Shown here: piece by piece, positions 32,005-44,740 of the stretch | Position numbering within the stretch: the first letter of the stretch is position 1 | Layout of the letters: each line of letters begins with the position of its first letter | NCBI GenBank assembly: GCA_946965045.2 | Contig: OX337228.1 | Coordinates: 2,542,001 to 2,606,000 of the forward strand | Reading direction: 5' to 3' | DNA length: 64,000 nt | Source of the DNA: Epithemia pelagica | Taxonomy: Eukaryota; Bacillariophyta; Bacillariophyceae; Surirellales; Surirellaceae | Position numbers and translations under genes: made by a program | The notes under the pieces: generated by a model | Told to the model about the DNA's origin: nothing | The model's database searches: none | What the model saw: only the letters and a program-made list of their open reading frames with translations

Positions 32005-34147
32005 ATGATGCCCCACTCGTCTTCACCCACAACGGCGGAGGAGCAAAACAACAACATCTCGTTTTCAGTATCGACAGCGCCCAACTCGGCGATGTACAGC
32101 AACAGCCACCGTGGCAGCCAACCCATGAATCGGAACGTACATTCAAGCCATGGCTACGGTGGAGGTCCCGGAAGTGATGGCACAGGCAGAGGGGGCAGTC
32201 ATCACCATCACCTACACGGCATGAATCCAGGCAACAATCCCACAATGGATTCTTACTCGACGGGCAGATCTTCCAGTCGAATGACACTTCAACAAAATAG
32301 CATGGGTTCGAATGCCCCGTTGACTCCTGGAGGGGGCATGGGGAATAGTAGTTACCCAGGACAGTCATCACAAGACGCTGGCAGTCCTGTCACTACCTCA
32401 GCCATGGGTTCCAACATGGGATATGGAGGAGCCATGGACTCCATGAGTCATTCTGGTATGATGGGAAATAATATGTTTGATTTGAGAGGCAGTAGTGGAA
32501 GCGGTGGACATCAAAGCATGGGGAGCTACTCGGGAGCCGTTCCGGGTCCTTCTGATCTTGATTCCAGAAGTTTAATGGCAACGGCCTCTCGTCGAAGTGG
32601 TGGTGGTGGTGGTAGTAGCAGTGGACGGTCCAGTAGCGGTGCAGCAGGTTCCTCGTCGTCATCGGGGGCGGCTGGTGGGTCCAGTCGTCAAACGCAAGAA
32701 GGTTCTTCCAGTCGGTCTTCCACTAGTGGCAGTTTGAGTCAGGCCGAGCGGGAAGAAGAATTGCTGTTGAATCTACTGATAGCTCGTAGACAACGAGGAC
32801 GCAGTGCTGGAGGAGAACCATCACCGGCATTGCGAGATGAATTGATGCGTATTCGGCAACAAGGCGGAATGGACCCCAGTAGTATGGGTGGAGCCAGTAG
32901 CTTGCTCGGTGGCAGTGCGAGCAGTGGTGGAACCATGGGAGGCTCAGGTGTCGGACCGGGAGCGTCGAGCAGCTCGTTACCACCACAAATGCATGGACTT
33001 CCTTCAATGTATGATGGGGGTATGAGTTCTGGAATGATGGGAAATAGTAACAGCAACGCTTCGTCGGGGTATCCATCTGGGGTGAGTTCTTGTAAAATCC
33101 CGAATGTTGTTCATGAGAAGTGAGAATAGGGAAAAGATTATCATGCATTGTATTGGTCTCCAATGGCGACAAACGTACTGCAACCGCATTCCTGTCATTC
33201 CGGTGTCCTTACAAGTATTGCTTTTGTTGTTATGATCGTTTTCTTACTATCAATAGGATATGGGAGATCAGCGAATCGATCGGACTCCGCATTATTTGAT
33301 GGACGCACGAACACAAGACATGATGGGATACCGATCAGGTGGTTCCGGTGGGGGTATGTCAACCGGAGGTGGTCCTTCCGCTGGTATGAAACGAGGGGCA
33401 CCCAGCATGCCTTATGACCCGTCTGGCTTTGTACCTAATAATCAGCTCAAGTACCCTTCGTATGGAATGATGACACATCCACATGCCATGGTACATACAC
33501 AAAACGTTCATGGCGCAATGGGGGGCGGGGGCGTTATGATGGGATCGGGTATGCCTCCGCCTTCAAAGAAACGACGGTCACATAAAAAGAAACCAGCGGA
33601 CATGCCGCGACGACCATTGTCGGCGTACAATCTCTTCTTTTCCGAAGAAAGAGAGAGAATTCTCAAAGAAATCGATGGCAAAGAAGATGGAGGTGAAAAC
33701 AAAGACGAAGATGGTGACAAGAAGGAGGATGAGGGCAACGATGATGTGCCGCCGACGGAAGAGGATAAGAAAGAAACCGATAAACCCAAAGCATTGCTCC
33801 GTCCGCTGATACCCAGTCAGAAGAAGCGAAGACCGCATCGTAAGACACATGGAAAGATATCCTTTCAGCAGCTTGCTCGTATGGTGGGAGAAAGATGGAA
33901 GTCCTTGCCGGAGGATCGTAGAAAGTATTACCAAAATTTGGCACAAGAAGATATGAAACGACAAAAAGAGGCCATGGAGGAATATTACGCGCGGCAGCAA
34001 GCCATTAAGCATGGAACTGCACCTCCGAGCGTTGATAAGTCATCGGTGAAGGCAGAGGATGAAGATGAGGAGGACGATCCAACTCCCAAAGCATTGGAAC
34101 CACAGGTACAAGAAGGCATGGTCGGGGGCGAACGATCCGATCTCTAA
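32005..34147 (+). CDS. HMG-box protein with acidic insert in the box
   Basis: About 655 aa from exons 32005-33081 and 33257-34147 (175-bp intron, GTGAGT...CAATAG, phase 0). The first 350 residues are low-complexity Ser/Gly/Met (SSGRSSSGAAGSSSSSG), with one ordered helix (QAEREEELLLNLLIARRQRGR). A basic stretch (PPSKKRRSHKKKPADMP) leads into an HMG box: RRPLSAYNLFFSEERERILKEI, then a charged insert of about 60 residues (EDGGENKDEDGDKKEDEG), then KISFQQLARMVGERWKSLPEDRRKYYQNLAQEDMKRQ. HMG boxes bend DNA; this is probably a chromatin or transcription factor. The frame stays open upstream to 31876, so the ATG is uncertain; I chose the one after the apparent 5' leader. A loop insert between helices 1 and 2 is known in some diatom HMG proteins, but the length here is notable. 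Confidence 0.82.
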
Positions 34148-34725
34148 ATCAACAACGAGAGAGAAAGTGTAGCTGGGGTGGGAGAGTTCTTGTTACGTAT
34201 GATCATTTTCATGACGAGTTGTTTGTATCATTAGTCATGTACAGGTTTTTGCAACACCAACAAGTCTGAAAACCTCTTGCTTAGTAGGGCGATTGCTAAG
34301 TGGAAGCGTTTGATTGCTGCAGCTGAAACCATTCAATCGGAATGTCAAAGAAGCACGCGTAACAGATCTGTTAGCTACCGAGTGAAATGGCCTCCTAATC
34401 CCACTGTAAACTGTTTTCCCATGGTCCATCCACACTTCAATCCTTTTTATGTGTAATGTGGCGCACCCCCAGAAAACGGGGGACCATGGCATTCTTTTTG
34501 GGGTCGCATATCAGACGCGGATTGGCCACTACGTCGTCGTCGCTCTCACACACATCTCATGCCAACGTGCACATCCGCATATCCATCTCTTCCAATGATA
34601 CCAGAAATGAGGCGAACGCTTATTGAACTACGACTGAAATTTGAGAGCTTGAATAGCAACACTTGCAACAACTCTGTTCATTTCTTGCAGATCGCACAAA
34701 GAGTGTAACGTTGCAGGTTTATCCA
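34148..34725. other. spacer, nothing identified
   Basis: 578 bp: 3' flank of the HMG gene and promoter of the glucanase gene. TTTCTTGCAG at 34681-34690 could be the acceptor of an intron in the 5' UTR. No gene supported. Confidence 0.35.
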
Positions 34726-37700
34726 ATGTCGCTTTATCACTATCAAGCAAACGAGAGGGCATCCTTGCCTCATCACCACAGCAATGCCAATGGAAGGAGA
34801 CCCATGTACCACTATCTGTACGGCAGTATGGAGGGAAGTGGAGGGCTTGATACCTCGATAGAATCAGATGCAGCCACGGATGATATGGACGCCTTGTTGG
34901 GTGAAGGTCTCATTGTTTCGGAGAGAGGTCGTGCCTCAAATTCATCGAAACACGCTCATGGTCGAGAGTCGGATCATCTTCGTCGTACCGATGGAAGTAG
35001 TTCTGGATTCTCTTTGTCTTCTCGTACCTCTTCCATTCGATCACAACGTGAGCATGGAGGCTCGTGCTCGACAGCCACTTGCTTTGTCTGTACAGTCATG
35101 ACATTTGCTTGTATTGCCAGTGTCGTTTTGCTTGTTTTTGTGGCTCCCAGTCGTCCCCTCTCAACGTTGAACAGCACCACGGCCCAGGGATATGCAACCA
35201 CAAGCCGAAAGTCATCTTCCGCCTCCTCGGCATTTCACATGAGCTTCCCCAGTGTGGTACGAAGCGATTATGGAGAAGATGTGGATGCATTTTTAAAGAC
35301 TTCTCTTTTCCACTCAAGTCTCCTCAACCAAGGGGAATCGTCCAATACGTTTACGTTCCCCTTTCCCACAGGGGCCTTTTGGATCAATTTTGTTCTGCAT
35401 GCCACTGCGGACCAAGGCCTCTCTTACCCTATTTTTGCCTATCCTTACGGATTTAAATGGTCTGACTCGCTGTTCCAGGTATCTTATCCATACTCTCATC
35501 GCAAGCTTGAAGCCACTGCGATTCATGACTACTTTTTCCCTGATTTAACCTTTGGTTGTGACGAAACCGTGTCGACGCGCCACATTACCGAGTTTGATTC
35601 ACTTTCTGTTACACTCCAATACGAGACGGAGAATAAGGGTCTCTGGTCGCTCTTCCTCGTGCAAGGGAGCCCTTACGTGTCCATGGAGTTTGGCAGTGTC
35701 ACGCCCTATATTCGTGCCTTGTCAACCTTTACAAGCTTTGCCTGTCTCCCATCGGCCAATGGAAATTCTACTTCAGCTACCACCAACACACAAGTATGTA
35801 AGACTTCCAGCAACTCTACCGACCGTATCACCACTTTGGAAGGCAATCAGTTTGTTGCTACATCGCAACAAGGGTGGCAATGGATCATTTTCACCTCCGA
35901 TTCCATCACCTTGGCATTTGATACACGGGTACGAACCACGATTCGTGCCACCGCGCCCTTCAATGGAGCATTGCGTGTCGCCATTGTCCCTCCCCCCAAG
36001 TCTGCGTCGGGGGAATCCCTGAATGTGTCGTCCACTGGCTTGCAGCGACTCATTGCTCATTGCAATGTATATCCCGTTCACGGAGAGGTAAGCTGGCAAA
36101 CCAATTACTCGGAGACGGATTCCAGCTTCCAAACATCCACGATGAAATCCATTGTGGCCGCCCGCAAAGGATCATCAACCAGCTCGGCCGGATCCGGACG
36201 TCGCGTAGCAACGGTTCGATTCAGGTTCGAGACGAAACGATTCACGAGTTCCAAGGATGGCGACTCTGGCCCTCCCCTGTTGATGTTGGCACTACCGCAT
36301 CATGCCTTGAGACTTGATCGCTCGATGCAACTCAGTCCACAAGATTTTGATTTGGAGTACTACTCAATCAAGGGATGGATGACACCGGTTCTCGGAAATG
36401 CATGGGCCTACGACCAGCTACTGATTTCTCCAGGATTTGATGATGACAGTGGATCAAATAACCAGAGCTTGTTCTTGGAGCCCACTGTTCGCTCGGCTCT
36501 AGAGAAAAGTATGAAGGAAGATATTAATCTTGCCCTGCCGACCAAGACTGAGAATATCTATGGGTTTGGGAAACAGGCTGCTCGTTTGGCGCAACTCGCT
36601 CATATTGCCCATAGATTGACTGCGAATGCTACGACGGGCACAGGTTCGAACTCTTCCAGTACAATGGAGCTCTTGCTTAGCCAGGCCACTACGCGTCTCT
36701 CTTCGGCACTTGAGGCTATACTATCCGGCGGTGTGTCAGATGAATTGGTGTACGACACAAACCTTGGTGGATTGGTTACTGTGGATGGTTTGAGAGATTC
36801 TTCAGCCGATTTCGGAAACGGAAGATACAACGATCACCATTTTCATTATGGATACCTCGTAAGTGATTCTAAAAGATCGATCGAGAATAATCAAAATGAC
36901 AGGTACTTACATGGTTGTTCTTCTCGTTTAAAGTTGTATGCATGTGCCATTATGGGAAATATTGATTCATCCTTTATTTCCAAGTACAAGTCGCAGATTG
37001 ATGCTATTTACTTTGATGTGGCGCATGACTCAAACTATGGTACACGCAAGCGTTCCGACGGAATTTTCTTTCCCGCAGCAAGGCAGTAAGTGGCATGTTA
37101 TCTATGTTTTTTTTTTCAGCTCTTTAACTCTCACACTGTTTTCAGCATGTCTTGGTTTGATGGACACTCGTACGCATCGGGACTCTTTCCTTTTGGGAAC
37201 GGGAAATCTCAAGAGAGCTCCAGTGAAGCCGTTAATTGCTATTACGGAGCTTATCTTTGGGCTATGGTGCGGGAGCAACGAAGTTCTAGTCTGGATGCCT
37301 CTGTCGAGACTGATTTTGCACGGTTGCTGCTTTCGCTTGAAATCAGTGGAGCACAGACATACTGGCACATGGTTCCGGCCGAACAAACGAATAGTTCAGT
37401 CACGGGACCAAGCATTTATCCGGAAGCCTTTTCACGAAATTATATGGTTGGAAATATTGGAATGAATGATGCCGTATGTTCGACTTGGTTTGGAACGCAA
37501 CCGTTGTATGTCCACATGATTAATTTTCTACCAGTAACTTCGGCCGCCGGAGAGCTTTTCGGCAAAGAATATGCGACTCTGGAGTTTGAGGCAGCCTTGG
37601 CTTCCATCCACGAAGTTGACAATGCCTGGCGTGGATTCGTGGTCGCGCATCATGCCATTTCCGATCCAAATACTGCCTGGAACAAAGCAGTGGAGCTGTT

Positions 37701-37944
37701 TAGTCCTACGCTCGACGCTGGCTTGAGCAAGACACAAGTTCTTTACTGGATCTCGACAAGGAAAAATTTTACGCTTCCAAATCAATCTCAACAGACATCA
37801 CAAGAAACTCAGTCAGAAACCCAAGCATCTAGTCAAGATGCGGCCAGTTCTGATGAATGCGAGTTGCACGAGATGTGTGCGCAGAGATCGTTGACCGGCA
37901 AGTGTTGCCCCGCATCATCCGGAATTATGCTAGATTGCTGCTAA
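34726..37944 (+). CDS. membrane-anchored GH81 endo-1,3-beta-glucanase
   Basis: About 1027 aa from exons 34726-36858, 36934-37085 and 37146-37944 (introns of 75 and 60 bp). Family 81 enzymes cut internal beta-1,3-glucosidic bonds; the diatom substrate would be chrysolaminarin or callose. A Ser-rich cytoplasmic N-terminus of about 115 residues precedes one membrane helix (CFVCTVMTFACIASVVLLVFV), so it is a type II membrane protein with a lumenal or extracellular catalytic part. GH81 signatures: FPTGAFWINFVL, YPIFAYPYGFKW, DFGNGRYNDHHFHYGYL (Asp) and SWFDGHSYASGLFPFGNGKSQESSSEAVN (the conserved Glu residues). The 75-bp intron lies directly after HFHYGYL and is in frame, so it can be misread as coding. 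The C-terminus has a Cys-rich tail (CELHEMCAQRSLTGKCC) of unknown role. The ATG at 34726 is the first in frame. Confidence 0.9.
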
Positions 37945-37948
37945 GTTG

Positions 37949-40900
37949 TCATAGTTCAACGATTTCGACTTCATCCACGTGCTGTTGGACAGTAGGCTTC
38001 CCATTAATTTCATACTTGGAGGATGACTGTGGAACTGCTTGGCTGGGAGGTCGCACGACAGCTTTTGGTGGCCTGACCTCTTTTTGACGTCCCTCCTCTC
38101 TGTTGATGAGAGCCTCGTGTCGTATAAGAGAAAGTGAAGCTTTGATTTCGTGGTCCCAACATTTGTAGATTCTGGTTTCTTGATCTTGAGGGAGTTTGAG
38201 AGTAGCAAAGCGAACTAGTACGGCAGTGTTGTAAGTCGTTATAGAAATAACCGACCATCGATTGTCTAGCACTCCGTCTCCGCGAAGGCGATGCATAGCA
38301 CAGACCGACGCAACAAATCCACAGAGAAAAGCAGCTTCTCGGTAGAAGCCGATCGACTGTAAGCAATCGGCTCGACCCAATATCAGAAGGGCTTCATGTG
38401 GGGAACATTTCTCCTTCTCGGGAAGAGGTGCTTGGAAAAATACATCATTGTTGCCTTCCTTCGAACCTTGTCCTGCGAAAAGCGCTGCTTTCTTTGCCAG
38501 AGGTTAGTACGCATAGTAGAAAGATTATAACAAACGAAGTTTTACACGTACTTGTAAACAAGCGAATCCGTTCCAACATCCGGGGAACTTTGCAACGTCT
38601 AGCAGTGCCCCTGCAACTTCGAGAGAAGTTCGTTTGCAAACACTTTCGGTGAAAGAGTTTCGTAGACGAAACATGCATCCATGCAACTTCTGCATTGCCT
38701 CTGCTGCACTTCCCTTGGGATTGAGCGACGTGGTGGCAATTTCCCGCCATTTCTCTGCCACGTAATACTTCGTTGTGTCTAAAAGATTGTTGAGGGGATC
38801 ATCGGTGTCTTCTTCAAGAAACCAACTTGATGAGGATGCTCTGTAGCCTGGTCGCTTTGACGGTCTTACATACCCGTCACGCAGATACGGTGGCCTCACA
38901 CCATCCTTCTTCGTTCCTTTTATCAAATTTTGCCATTCCTCTGGGGCTCTCGATACAGCTTCGCGCCCGATTCTACTGCGCCATATCACTTCGTTCAAGC
39001 AAAACTGCGTGAGCGGTACAAGCACACTCAACGCATGAGAGACACCGTTGGATATTATTGACGTGTTTTTCAGGCAGATGCGTGAAAATGAAAGCAAGAT
39101 TGCCAATGCCTCTTCTTCACAAAATGTTGCAATCTTGTTCTCTTGTTCAACTTTCTCAACAGACTCTGCAAGACCGCAGTACCATGGATTGTTGGGCAAA
39201 AGCGAAAGTCTGTGCAATACGGAAGCGGCAGGAATCACCTGACCGGATGTCGCCAGAAGATGCCACTGATGACGTATTTCCGCCAACAGATGAGGACTGA
39301 GATACCCAGCGACGCATCCATCTGTCGTGGTGATTCCATAGAAAGCAGGACCGGAGCGCCGTCGCAGTTGGTGAGGGCTTCCACTGAACTCACGTGGATC
39401 CCATCCGGAGAAGTATGAGATATTTCTGCCAACGGCAAGATTAAAGCAACGTAGTGAGAGCCTGTACTGGTCCGTGGATTGCCAACTCCAACCAAATGGG
39501 ATTTCGTCAAAAGTATTCTCCGCCACGTGTTTGGCAAATAACAATAAGTTCATTTGTTCGTTGGAACAGATAACTGGCAGCCAAGTAGAGATGCAACGCA
39601 AGAGTTCTTCGGGTTCAGGCGCGTTTGTCTCTCCAATCCTACCGGCGAGAAAAGGAAATGCAGCGGCAGCTGTCATGAGGACAGACATTGCACGAGATGA
39701 CAGGGTTTTGTCAGCATTGCAACTCCATATGCTTGGTATCATTTTGGAAAGACACTGCATAGATCTTAGAAGCAATGCAGGGGAATTGATGGACTGGTTC
39801 GAACCGCTAGATGAAAGCAAATGAGTCATTCTGAGCCTAATGGTAGCACAAAGCATCGACACAATCAAGCCCACTTTGAAGTCGTACATGGAACACTTCG
39901 ATTGCGGTTTGACAGAAAACATTTCCACAACTCCTTGTGAGACCAATTCGGCTTCAAGCCTGCCAAACCAGTCGACTAGGGAAGCACAAAGTAGTTTCTC
40001 TTTGTCCAGCGATCGTATAATATCCGCAGCAAAAACATATGCCTGTATTCTATAAAATTTCCCAGAGTTTGCGGAGCAGAATGCATCCCATTGCGACCCC
40101 GGAGATTTTTGCCCGGCAACATCGCATTCCATCCACGATGAGGGCTCATTTTCAACAGAGACAATCGACTCTAAGCACTTGGTTCCGAGAAAGTTATGTG
40201 ATCCCACACCAATCAGGCTGAGCCCGTACATAAAAAGCAAATCAGGGGGGAGAACGCCTCGTCGGAAGGCCTCAGTTAACGAGTCTTCGTCAGTTCCATC
40301 GATCTCATCTTGATCTGATAATGGTTCCTCGCTACCTGACGACGCGTCATCTTCTGCAACTTCATCGTAAGACGTTTTCTGAAAAGCAAAGACACTGGTT
40401 GGTTGTGATACCTCTTCAAAAAATCGGTCTCTGGCCTTGATTTGTTTCGCTCGAAGAGTGGCCCTGGCTTTCATATATGATGAAACTGCCTCACCTACGA
40501 AACGGCAACCGTCGCAAAGCTTGCATTCCAGTAACAATCGCATCAAATCCGAAGCGATGGAAAAAACGGTTGCAGCAGATGCTCTGAGGGGCAGGCCATT
40601 TCTTGGTCGCATCACTACATCATCTTCATTCAGATCGTATGTCTCCACGCCAGAAGCATCGTTAGTGGCCTTCTCTCTTTTGAGACTTTGTTCGAGCTCC
40701 TTCCTTGCTCTTTCGCGTTCTCTGGAAGCGGACGAGCTGTCAGCTAGGCCGAGTTCCACTGTGGTCTTGTCAAAATTATCTAGCTCATTTCTACACCGTT
40801 TTTCGTAAAGTTCTGAATCTTGATCCATTACTTCTTTTGGGTCCTCTGATTCGTCTTCCTTCTTGCTACTGTTCATACTATCTGTTCGTTTCTGAAACCA

Positions 40901-42637
40901 AGATAGCAGGGCGGCACAACAACGAGTACCAGCAGAAGCCTCGAGAGCACGTGTCAGGGCTTGAAGACGCCGCTCACGCCAATCAAATGACATGGACCAC
41001 TTGCGAAGCCATCTCCGGAACGTGTAGTTATCATTTGATTTATCTCCTTTGTTCCATCTCAGGCATTCATGTCCAACTCTGAGCATCAGCTCGGAGTACA
41101 GTATCCATGCTTTGTAGCTTGATTGAAATTCCGATCGTTGCCCTTCAACCAAAGACGGGCGATTCTTCAGATCTGTCAAGAGTGTCAATGCCTCAGAAAG
41201 GCAACCAAGATCCATCAGAACGGAAGCAAGCTTCGCTGGTACGTCAATTCCTGGTGACTTGAGTTGGTCAGCTGCCTGATAATCGCTCTTTGCTTCGCCA
41301 TACCACCGCTTTTTTTCATTCTTGTGATAATCAACAGCACGACCAGTTGTAATTTGGGACAGAGATAGGACTTCGTTGTGTAGACCAGCAATTTCCAAGG
41401 CCATATCCGCCGCTCGAATCCAAAGACTGAAATCACGTTTACACAAGATTGCGGAAACATGATAAGCACCATAGGCCTTTTTCGCAATGTCGATCTGTTC
41501 AGAGAGCATAGCCTCGGCGGTTAAATCATCTACAGCGCTTTCATTTTTTATTTCCGTTCCCTGATTGTTACGTCGGAGTTGTTGCCACTCATCCCTCGTT
41601 CGGCGCTGACACCCACGCAACATATCCTCATAAACCATTCCAAGGGACGAATATACCTGTGGTGCCGATGGAGATTCCTTGGCAAGTTGCTTCAGTTTCT
41701 CAATAGCCACAGTCGATTGACCGCGAACCATAGCTCCTAGAGCCTCGCCATGGCGTTCCGCCATTCGTTCAGATCGGAAATTTTTCATACGATATAACTT
41801 TGTCTTCTTTTTTCGAACGGTTGCTCGCTTATGACTTCGTTTCGATGATGTTTGAATAGTATCATCTTCGAACACACCTTCATTAGCTACGTTGTCACCC
41901 CCTTCAGGTTCATAGTCATCGTATACTGCATCTTCCTCTATTGCTCCTTGATTTTCGTCTTCATCCTCTTCCACTTCATTTCCAACATCCCCTTCCACGC
42001 TATTTTCGTCCGAGCTGATATCTTGGCCACTTGCTTCCTCATCTTCGTCGTCAACATCAATGTTTCCTGCACATTCTTCGTCTTGCGTTGGGACGAAAAT
42101 TAGGCTGGCTTCAACAGTGCTTTCTTTTTCAGCCGCCTTTGACCCTCGCAAGCGCTGGTGTCCAGTCAGTTGGTCTGTCTCATGAGCATGATCGTCCTTG
42201 TCTTTGGACTCTAGTGCACGTCGTTTCTTGGTTCGTAGTTTCGAGTGGGCTTTTGGAACTTTCCGTCGTAAGTTACCTGCGCTGGTTCGAGCGTACTGTG
42301 CCACCTCCATCTCCTCATGAAGCATTGCTAATTCCTCGCGTAAAGCTCTGGATGCAGATGCACATCCAGAACGTGTCCTCTTCTTCTCGTAAGACGTGGA
42401 TGCTGATGGCGGTTCCCCATTCGTTTGTGTTCTGTTGACGCAATCATCGTAAGAAGATGCGCGACGGCCCACTTTTCGATCAGGACCTGGGAGATCAGTT
42501 TCAAGAACGGGTTCATCGTGACAATCTGATGATGCTTTTCGTTTTCGGCTTGTGTTGGTGGTCGGACGGTCCATCTCCACATTCACCGACCATTCACAGG
42601 GCAACAAAACAGAGGTGTCGTCGTTTTGCTTTTCCAT
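37949..42637 (-). CDS. TFIIIC-like TPR protein (GTF3C3/Tfc4 family)
   Basis: About 1542 aa from exons 38552-42637 and 37949-38491, with a 60-bp intron (donor GTACGT, TACTAAC branch site). Tfc4-type subunits form the TPR scaffold of TFIIIC, which binds the A box of tRNA genes and recruits TFIIIB for RNA polymerase III. The N-terminus is charged, with basic patches (RKVPKAHSKLRTKKRRA) and a long acidic stretch (DVDDEDEEASGQDISSDE, ending near residue 260). The diagnostic TPR start follows: RHGEALGAMVRGQSTVAIEKLKQLAKESPSAPQVYSSLGMVYEDM, then DFSLWIRAADMALEIAGL and further helical repeats. After splicing, ACLQ joins KAALFAG and the helical C-terminus HEALLILGRADCLQSIGFYREAAFLCG. The stop is 4 bp from the stop of the convergent glucanase gene, so the two 3' UTRs must overlap. 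Confidence 0.78.
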
Positions 42638-43223
42638 TGCTGAGAAGGCTCCATTTTCTTTCTCTCTATGGCGCTCGGGACTGTTCGCGATTCGGGACCC
42701 AAAGTCGACCTTTGGATCTGCTCGTCGTCCGTCGCGATTCGCGAGCCTCTCATTTTTTGAGAATCAGCGGAGAATCTCTTTTGGGTTGTTTCGGGGGCAA
42801 GTTTCCCTCCGGGGCATATCAATAACAGGACAGAACCATAAACCACAACTGCACAGAAAAGTTCTTCCATTGCTTATCAAAATATCAAAAATAAGATACA
42901 GAATGATGTAGGATGTAGTACACATCATCACTATAATGAGAATGAGCCAAGCATCGACAACAGATCACGTCGAAACAAAGGCCTACAACCCACGACGAAG
43001 CAATAGCCTTTACTCGCATCAAACCAACGGAGAGGTATCCATGGGAATGACCTAGATGAATGTGTTTCAACCATTCTTCTAGCAACACAAAATCTTCTGA
43101 TCAAATAAAGCTTGTAATCTAGGTAGAATCGTCGTAAAATAATGGGATAAGCCGAGAAAAGCGAGAGTTCCAAAACTTCTCATCTCGTACACGCAGGGCA
43201 AAGAAGCCACAAAAACTGAATTG
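42638..43223. other. spacer, nothing identified
   Basis: 586 bp: 5' flank of the TFIIIC-like gene and 3' flank of the 222-aa gene, both leftward. Open frames on the plus strand (42457-42825, 42552-42911) overlap the TFIIIC start and look like chance. Confidence 0.35.
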
Positions 43224-43892
43224 TCAAGCCGCTGGAGCGGACGTTCCACAAAAATTGTTGAGGAAGACTGTAAGGTGAAAGAATTGACGTTGGGATTCTT
43301 GGCCTTGTCGCGAAAACCGTAGAGCTTGGCTCAAACGTTCGTTCCATAGCTTCACTTGTTCAAAGTTTGCTAGTTCCGAGTTGCAGTGAGAAGCGTTGGT
43401 ACAAACAGCCATTACAACCTGAAGCACGGAATCGGAAGCGTGAAATTGGCAGTATCGTGTCATGGAAAACGCTTGTTCGTAGTAGTGAAGCGCCTTGCTC
43501 AGTAGATTAATGTGGTGCAGCAATTTCCGCTTCTTCCATTCCAGATGATAACACAACCCGAGGTTAAACAGGCTCGCAATGGCACACGAACAAAATTGTT
43601 CGTTCGTAAGGAAGTCGTCGTCTTGTTCGAAGGAGAGTTTACACTCAAACATACATGGTTGATGAAGAAAGGATGTAAGCTTCTCAACTGACTCCCAAAA
43701 GTAGACGTAGACATTTACATCATCAACTAACTTGGCTTGGTGTCCGTTGGTGGAATCGATCGGTCTCGGGGCTAATAAGCTGCTCGACAGCTTCAGTAAC
43801 GCGAGATTCAATATTTCGACGGCATGGCGATGATCGCCTTCACCAATATGTTCAGCAGCAAGAGCGTTCAAGGCTTGAATTTCGCCCAGCAT
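43224..43892 (-). CDS. uncharacterised alpha-helical (TPR-like) protein
   Basis: 222 aa, single exon, ATG at 43892. No named domain. The segments ALNALAAEHIGEGDHRHAVEILNLALLKL and CSCAIASLFNLGLCYHLEW with KALHYYEQAFSM have the helix-turn-helix spacing and small/large residue pattern of TPR-like repeats. I recall similar short proteins forming expanded families in diatoms, but cannot verify it here. Four to five helical pairs suggest a protein-interaction role. No signal or membrane segment. The C-terminus is short and Ala-rich. Confidence 0.6.
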   Translation of the reverse strand: MLGEIQALNALAAEHIGEGDHRHAVEILNLALLKLSSSLLAPRPIDSTNGHQAKLVDDVNVYVYFWESVEKLTSFLHQPCMFECKLSFEQDDDFLTNEQFCSCAIASLFNLGLCYHLEWKKRKLLHHINLLSKALHYYEQAFSMTRYCQFHASDSVLQVVMAVCTNASHCNSELANFEQVKLWNERLSQALRFSRQGQESQRQFFHLTVFLNNFCGTSAPAA

Positions 43893-44740
43893 GATGCTTT
43901 GTCATCGATCGACTTTTGTGTCGCTGTTGAGGGAGAGGATGCAGGATGTTTGATCTTTTTTGTGAGGACAACAAGCAGATGCCCCCATGCCCAAATGCCC
44001 ATGCCCCATGTGCATCATCCATCATCCGTAATAAGTACACAAAAAAAGAAATCAAGCGAACCAACAAAGAAAACGGGTTTGAAAGTTCGATTGTCTGTTA
44101 TTATGTAGTTGCTAACTACTCATTCAAAGATTAAACACAACATACTCGATACTCGTACTCCTACAGGACTCATACTTGGATGTAGACTGCAGCCTGAAAG
44201 AAGATGCAAGTAATAGGCATAATAATACTCCTACGAAATAGGAATGCTCTTTGTCCTAGTAGTAAGTCCTCCTACTCCTAGGTAGCTAGGTAGGTGAAGT
44301 ATGAACTACTCCTATGAACTATGAACTACACTTCTCTACGAACTCGTATTCTCTGGAGAGAGTAATAGATCGATGTGATTGCGTCCATCAAAGCTTCTAA
44401 CTCCACAATTATGCAGTAGTAAGTAGTAAGTAGTATCGATTATCTATCTCATGTTTCTATTCTACAGCTTATTACTCATTTTAGCAGTATATTATGGCAT
44501 TTGGCAGTAATGCCTCGTTCGCCGATCTTTGTTCTACAATATTGTACGAGCTCTCAGCGGAAGGGTGAGTCGTGCTCGTGAATGGCGAGTGAATCAGATT
44601 GCACCCTTACCCATTCACGAGCAGGACTCAATCATCCGCTAGGGGGTAGATCGCGGATCTGGTCGCAAAAGAACGTTTCCGGATAACTATCAGGGGTAGG
44701 GTAGGGGTAGGTAGGTTAGCTCTAGCCTTGCCGACGAATA
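43893..44740. other. spacer with ACTCCTA repeats and a long hairpin
   Basis: About 850 bp without a supported gene. 44155-44340 is rich in TACTCCTA, CCTAGGTAGCTAGG and GAACTACTCC words. Around 44405-44440 there are tandem GTAGTAAGTAGTAA units, and 44690-44720 has GGGGTAGGGTAGGGGTAGGT. The 44556-44640 hairpin is listed separately. Confidence 0.4.
44556..44640. repeat. 85-bp imperfect hairpin (MITE-like)
   Basis: Arms of 30 bp pair at 26 of 30 positions: AGCGGAAGGGTGAGTC... on the left against ...GACTCAATCATCCGCT on the right, both containing GCTCGTGAATGG or its complement. The loop is 25 nt. It could be a small fold-back element or a structured RNA. It lies 100 bp from the hairpin-type end of the next transposon. 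Confidence 0.6.
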
